From the NCBI RefSeq assembly GCF_003590095.1, contig NC_039486.1, positions 3,348,001 to 3,412,000 of the forward strand: DNA of 64,000 bases. Direction: 5' to 3'. The stretch comes from Trichoplusia ni. Taxonomy: Eukaryota; Arthropoda; Insecta; Lepidoptera; Noctuidae. Shown piece after piece: positions 61,344 through 64,000 of this stretch (within the stretch, counting starts at the first letter, position 1; each line of letters starts with the position of its first letter). The translations under genes were made by a program, and so were the position numbers. Under the pieces are notes generated by a model. That model saw only the letters and a program-made list of their open reading frames with translations. It did no database searches and was not told the origin of the DNA.

Positions 61344-63044
61344 TCAATCCTTGCAGACATCCAGAGCTTCCTGCTTCTCCTCAGACAGCTCCTTGCCAGT
61401 GTTGTCCAACATTTGACGCGCGAAGTCTGAGATAGTAAGACCCTGAACGATCTTCCATTTGCCATTGGCAGTTGTGACGGGGAAGGAGAATACAACGTCG
61501 CGGGGGGTTCCGTATGATCCATCGGAAACAACGCCCATGCTCACCCAGCGGTCACCACTTCCCAGGAACCAATCCCTCATGTGATCAGAGGCGGCTTTAG
61601 CGGCGGACAGAGCTGACGACATTTTTCTTGCGGCAATGACGGCGGCACCACGCTTTTGCACTGTGTTGACGAATGCGGACTTCAAGTAAGCATCGTCATT
61701 GATAGCCGCAGGTACTGACTTCTCAGCACCACCAACATTCACGACGGCATTTGACGCGTCTGGGAACTGAGTGGAAGAGTGGTTGCCCCAAATGATGACA
61801 TTCTTTACGTTTTGCACTGGTACACCGATTTTAGCTGCCAACTGAGACTGGGCACGGTTCTGGTCAAGACGGGTCATAGCTGTGAAGTTTTCTTTAGGGA
61901 TGGAAGGAGCATACTTAGAGCAGATAAGAGCATTGGTGTTAGCTGGGTTACCAACAACAAGGACTTTCACATCCTTGCGTGCAACTTTGTCAAGGGCTTG
62001 ACCTTGCTCTTTGAAAATGCGAACATTGGCAGCTAGGAGATCTTTCCTCTCCATACCCTCTTTCCTGGGCATAGCTCCTACTAAAAATGCAGCAACAACA
62101 TCTTTAAATGCTTCTTCAGGCTTGGCAGTAGGTAGCACTCCGGCAAGCAGAGGCAGAGCGCAGTCAGCCAGTTCCATGACTACACCTTCAAGGACTCCCA
62201 TCATGGGGGCAATATCAAGAAGGTGGAGGTATACAGGCTGATTGGGACCGAAGACTGCTCCTGATGCAATCTGGTACAGCAGGGAGTAGGCAATCTGGCC
62301 TGCAGCCCCAGTGACAACAACTCTGATTGGTTCAGCCTGAAATAGAGATTTTAATATAAATCTAGAAGCCATTCTACTTCTAGCAAATTTTCTTTGTAGA
62401 GTGACCATTCAGCTTCCATAAAACCAATAAAATTTGTACATGATTGTAACTTGATAAAGATTATATTGGACTCTGATCTGTGGCTGATTAGCTGACGAAA
62501 ATTGTTACATAGATTTTTGTTAGTTGATATACCCTCATCGTACTGTACTATTATAGTACCCTCCACTATATACATGGTTCTTAGAGCTAGTAAGCCAAGC
62601 CAGTAATAATATTATGTAATAAGTACAAAACAAGATTACTGGAAAGTCTGTTGCCATGGTTAGAAGTTATCTCAACAAAATTAGACTTTTATGTTATTTC
62701 AGACAAACTAGATAAGTAAATAATAATTATAAAGCTTGAAAAAACTTCCTATCGACTAGCAATAGCTACAAAAATGGCATATTTCGAAAATGCATCACGA
62801 AACGAGTGAACTTCAGAAAACTATATCTTTTTTTGTATCGTAATATCTAGAGGTCGTGGATATAATGCAGTTTCAGTACTGTGTAATAACTTTGAATTAC
62901 TTAATATTCTTTGATATTGATATTAACATGATAGGTTTATCTCACTAGAATAATAAGCGAATTATTGATAAAGAATTATAGAGCCACCTCTGAGTGAAGG
63001 TCAGATCAAAGTCAAAGGAAATATACAATTTAAGACCTCACCAT
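61344..63044 (-). CDS. Mdh1: Malate dehydrogenase, cytosolic
   Basis: NAD-dependent interconversion of malate and oxaloacetate in the cytosol, part of the malate-aspartate shuttle. Coding exons: 63044-63042 (only the ATG, before the donor gtgagg) and 62336-61344 (after ctatttcag). The product is 331 residues, starting MAEPIRVVVTGAAGQIAYS, as expected for the cytosolic enzyme. Visible: NAD-binding GAAGQ near residue 11, the ribose-binding Asp of HLLD42, the mobile-loop arginines R92 and R98 in MPRKEGMERKD, NPANTNAL, the D159/R162 pair in RLDQNRAQSQ, and the catalytic His187 in WGNHSSTQFPD. The intron stays open in frame for 24 codons before the large exon, starting MVTLQRKFARSRMASRF, so an alternative N-terminus is possible. 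Head-to-head with the gene at 63782. Confidence 0.95.
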
Positions 63045-63781
63045 ATTTGTTATTTGTTTTTTTCACTGCTTATTTATATTTATTACAAGTAAAGGCAATT
63101 TTTTGCCTTTTAAACGTCAACTGGCTGAACTTTCTCTAAGAAATCTACAGAGCCGCTGCGCCGAATCCCGCGCTACGCTACGTGAATTTGCGAAGTATTT
63201 GCGACTTTGCGTCGTGTTAACTTGCCAAGCCGGAATAGTTGACAGATTTGACAAATCAGCTGACAGCCGGCACAAAACCTTGAAATCAATGCGTACCTAT
63301 TTTTGTAAACTTAAGTTAAAAATAATTACGTTAAAAACTTATAATATATTAAATTACTGGAACATACAATAAACATGACTTCAAATTCTAACGAAAACTT
63401 AAAACAAAAGTAACTTAAAACAAACCCCAGAAATAAATTTTCTGGGTCGGAATTTTAACGCTTTAAAAAACAATCTTTCAGTTTTGCCTATACTTATTGT
63501 AAATGCTTGTATTGTTTTTTGTTGAATGACGACAATATTAAATTAAATTAATATAAGAACTAAAATTTCTCAATTTGACTTTTTTACTACGGCCCCTGAG
63601 TGTTGCAAAACCAAAAAACAAACCATAGAACGAAGTGACATAACTTGACATAACCTCAAAGTTCTTTTAGAGGTAGTTCTTGGTGGTTTCATACAATTTT
63701 GATTGAAGTTTAAAGATTTTCCTGACATTATAGAGCAGGGCCAATTCAATTATTAATGTTTTAAAAATAAAGTTCAACATA
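63045..63781. promoter_or_regulatory. Likely shared (bidirectional) promoter region
   Basis: 737 bp between the malate dehydrogenase start and the start at 63782, which diverge. The part at about 63130-63280 is GC- and CpG-richer ('gagccgctgcgccgaatccc', 'agctgacagccggcac') than the rest of the window. It probably holds the malate dehydrogenase 5' UTR and core promoter. No TATA box is obvious near either start. Confidence 0.45.
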
Positions 63782-63915
63782 ATGTCGTCACTTCTACGAT
63801 CCACAAAGTTTGTGCGATACTTCACTGGTGCGGCTAGAACGCTTATACTAAACTCGGCTAAGACCGCTGAAGCCAGTTCTCTCATTAACCCCAAAGCTCT
63901 CAGTGCCGCTAATAA
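63782..63915 (+). CDS. First coding exon of an unidentified gene, probably mitochondrial (cut by window end)
   Basis: ATG at 63782 opens a 44-codon exon ending at the consensus donor AA/gtaagt (63916). It begins MSSLLRSTKFVRYFTGAART and continues to SSLINPKALSAAN. The stretch is rich in R, S, L and A with no acid in the first 28 residues, and RYFTGA resembles a presequence cleavage site, so a mitochondrial matrix or inner-membrane protein is likely. I could not identify the family; the rest lies beyond 64000. Confidence 0.6.
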
Positions 63916-64000
63916 GTAAGTAAATAAAAATATATTAATAAAATAAAATGTATTTTAGTCGCTATTTAAGTCAGGTGGATGGTCCTATTTTTTCTGAGTA

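Noticed and set aside
61779..62241. Plus-strand open frames antisense to Mdh1
   Set aside because: Shadow frames of a strongly coding exon on the other strand.
63103..63372. Plus-strand open frame of 89 codons (MPFKRQLAELSLRN...)
   Set aside because: Lies in the CpG-rich region upstream of Mdh1, overlaps its likely 5' UTR and promoter, and matches no family I know.

Overview
This 64 kb window looks like nuclear DNA from an insect, most likely a moth (Lepidoptera, noctuid-like). It is AT-rich and has spliced genes with short GT-AG introns. It is littered with short interspersed repeats of types familiar from moth genomes: a tRNA-derived SINE, RTE/LINE 3' relics, small TIR elements, and decayed repeats ending in 'ttataatattagtaggga'. 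Nothing bacterial, viral or CRISPR-like is visible.

From 1 to about 53.5 kb there is a head-to-tail array of six related genes, all on the minus strand, which I call A to F from left to right. Each encodes a 'nose resistant to fluoxetine' (NRF-6)-like protein: signal peptide, six-cysteine luminal NRF domain, then a multi-pass acyltransferase-3 domain with the R-x10-H motif. The four complete copies (B, D, E, F) rebuild into 13 coding exons with unbroken frames of 766, 774, 772 and 772 residues. A runs off the left edge after exon 11. C is a pseudogene with at least four independent lesions. D, E and F are a young sub-cluster that also shares promoter, 3' UTR and upstream flank. A and C form a second, diverged type, and B is intermediate.

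An unusually large gap between C and D (24.3-32.1 kb) contains a possible small plus-strand spliced gene (26.2-28.4 kb), many repeats, and an orphan copy of the upstream flank that normally precedes a D/E/F-type gene. That orphan suggests a lost array member. The 53.5-61.3 kb stretch is gene-poor and repeat-rich, with a SINE, a tRNA-like element and several near-perfect hairpins.

At the right end, cytosolic malate dehydrogenase (minus strand, 61.3-63.0 kb; only the ATG lies in its first coding exon) is head-to-head with the first exon of an unidentified plus-strand gene (63.8 kb) that has a mitochondrial-type N-terminus.

The array genes probably act in lipid or small-molecule handling at epithelial membranes. 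Paired GATA motifs about 75-140 bp upstream of A, C and D fit gut expression, but that is inference. All exon coordinates were read by eye from splice signals, frame and comparison between copies.
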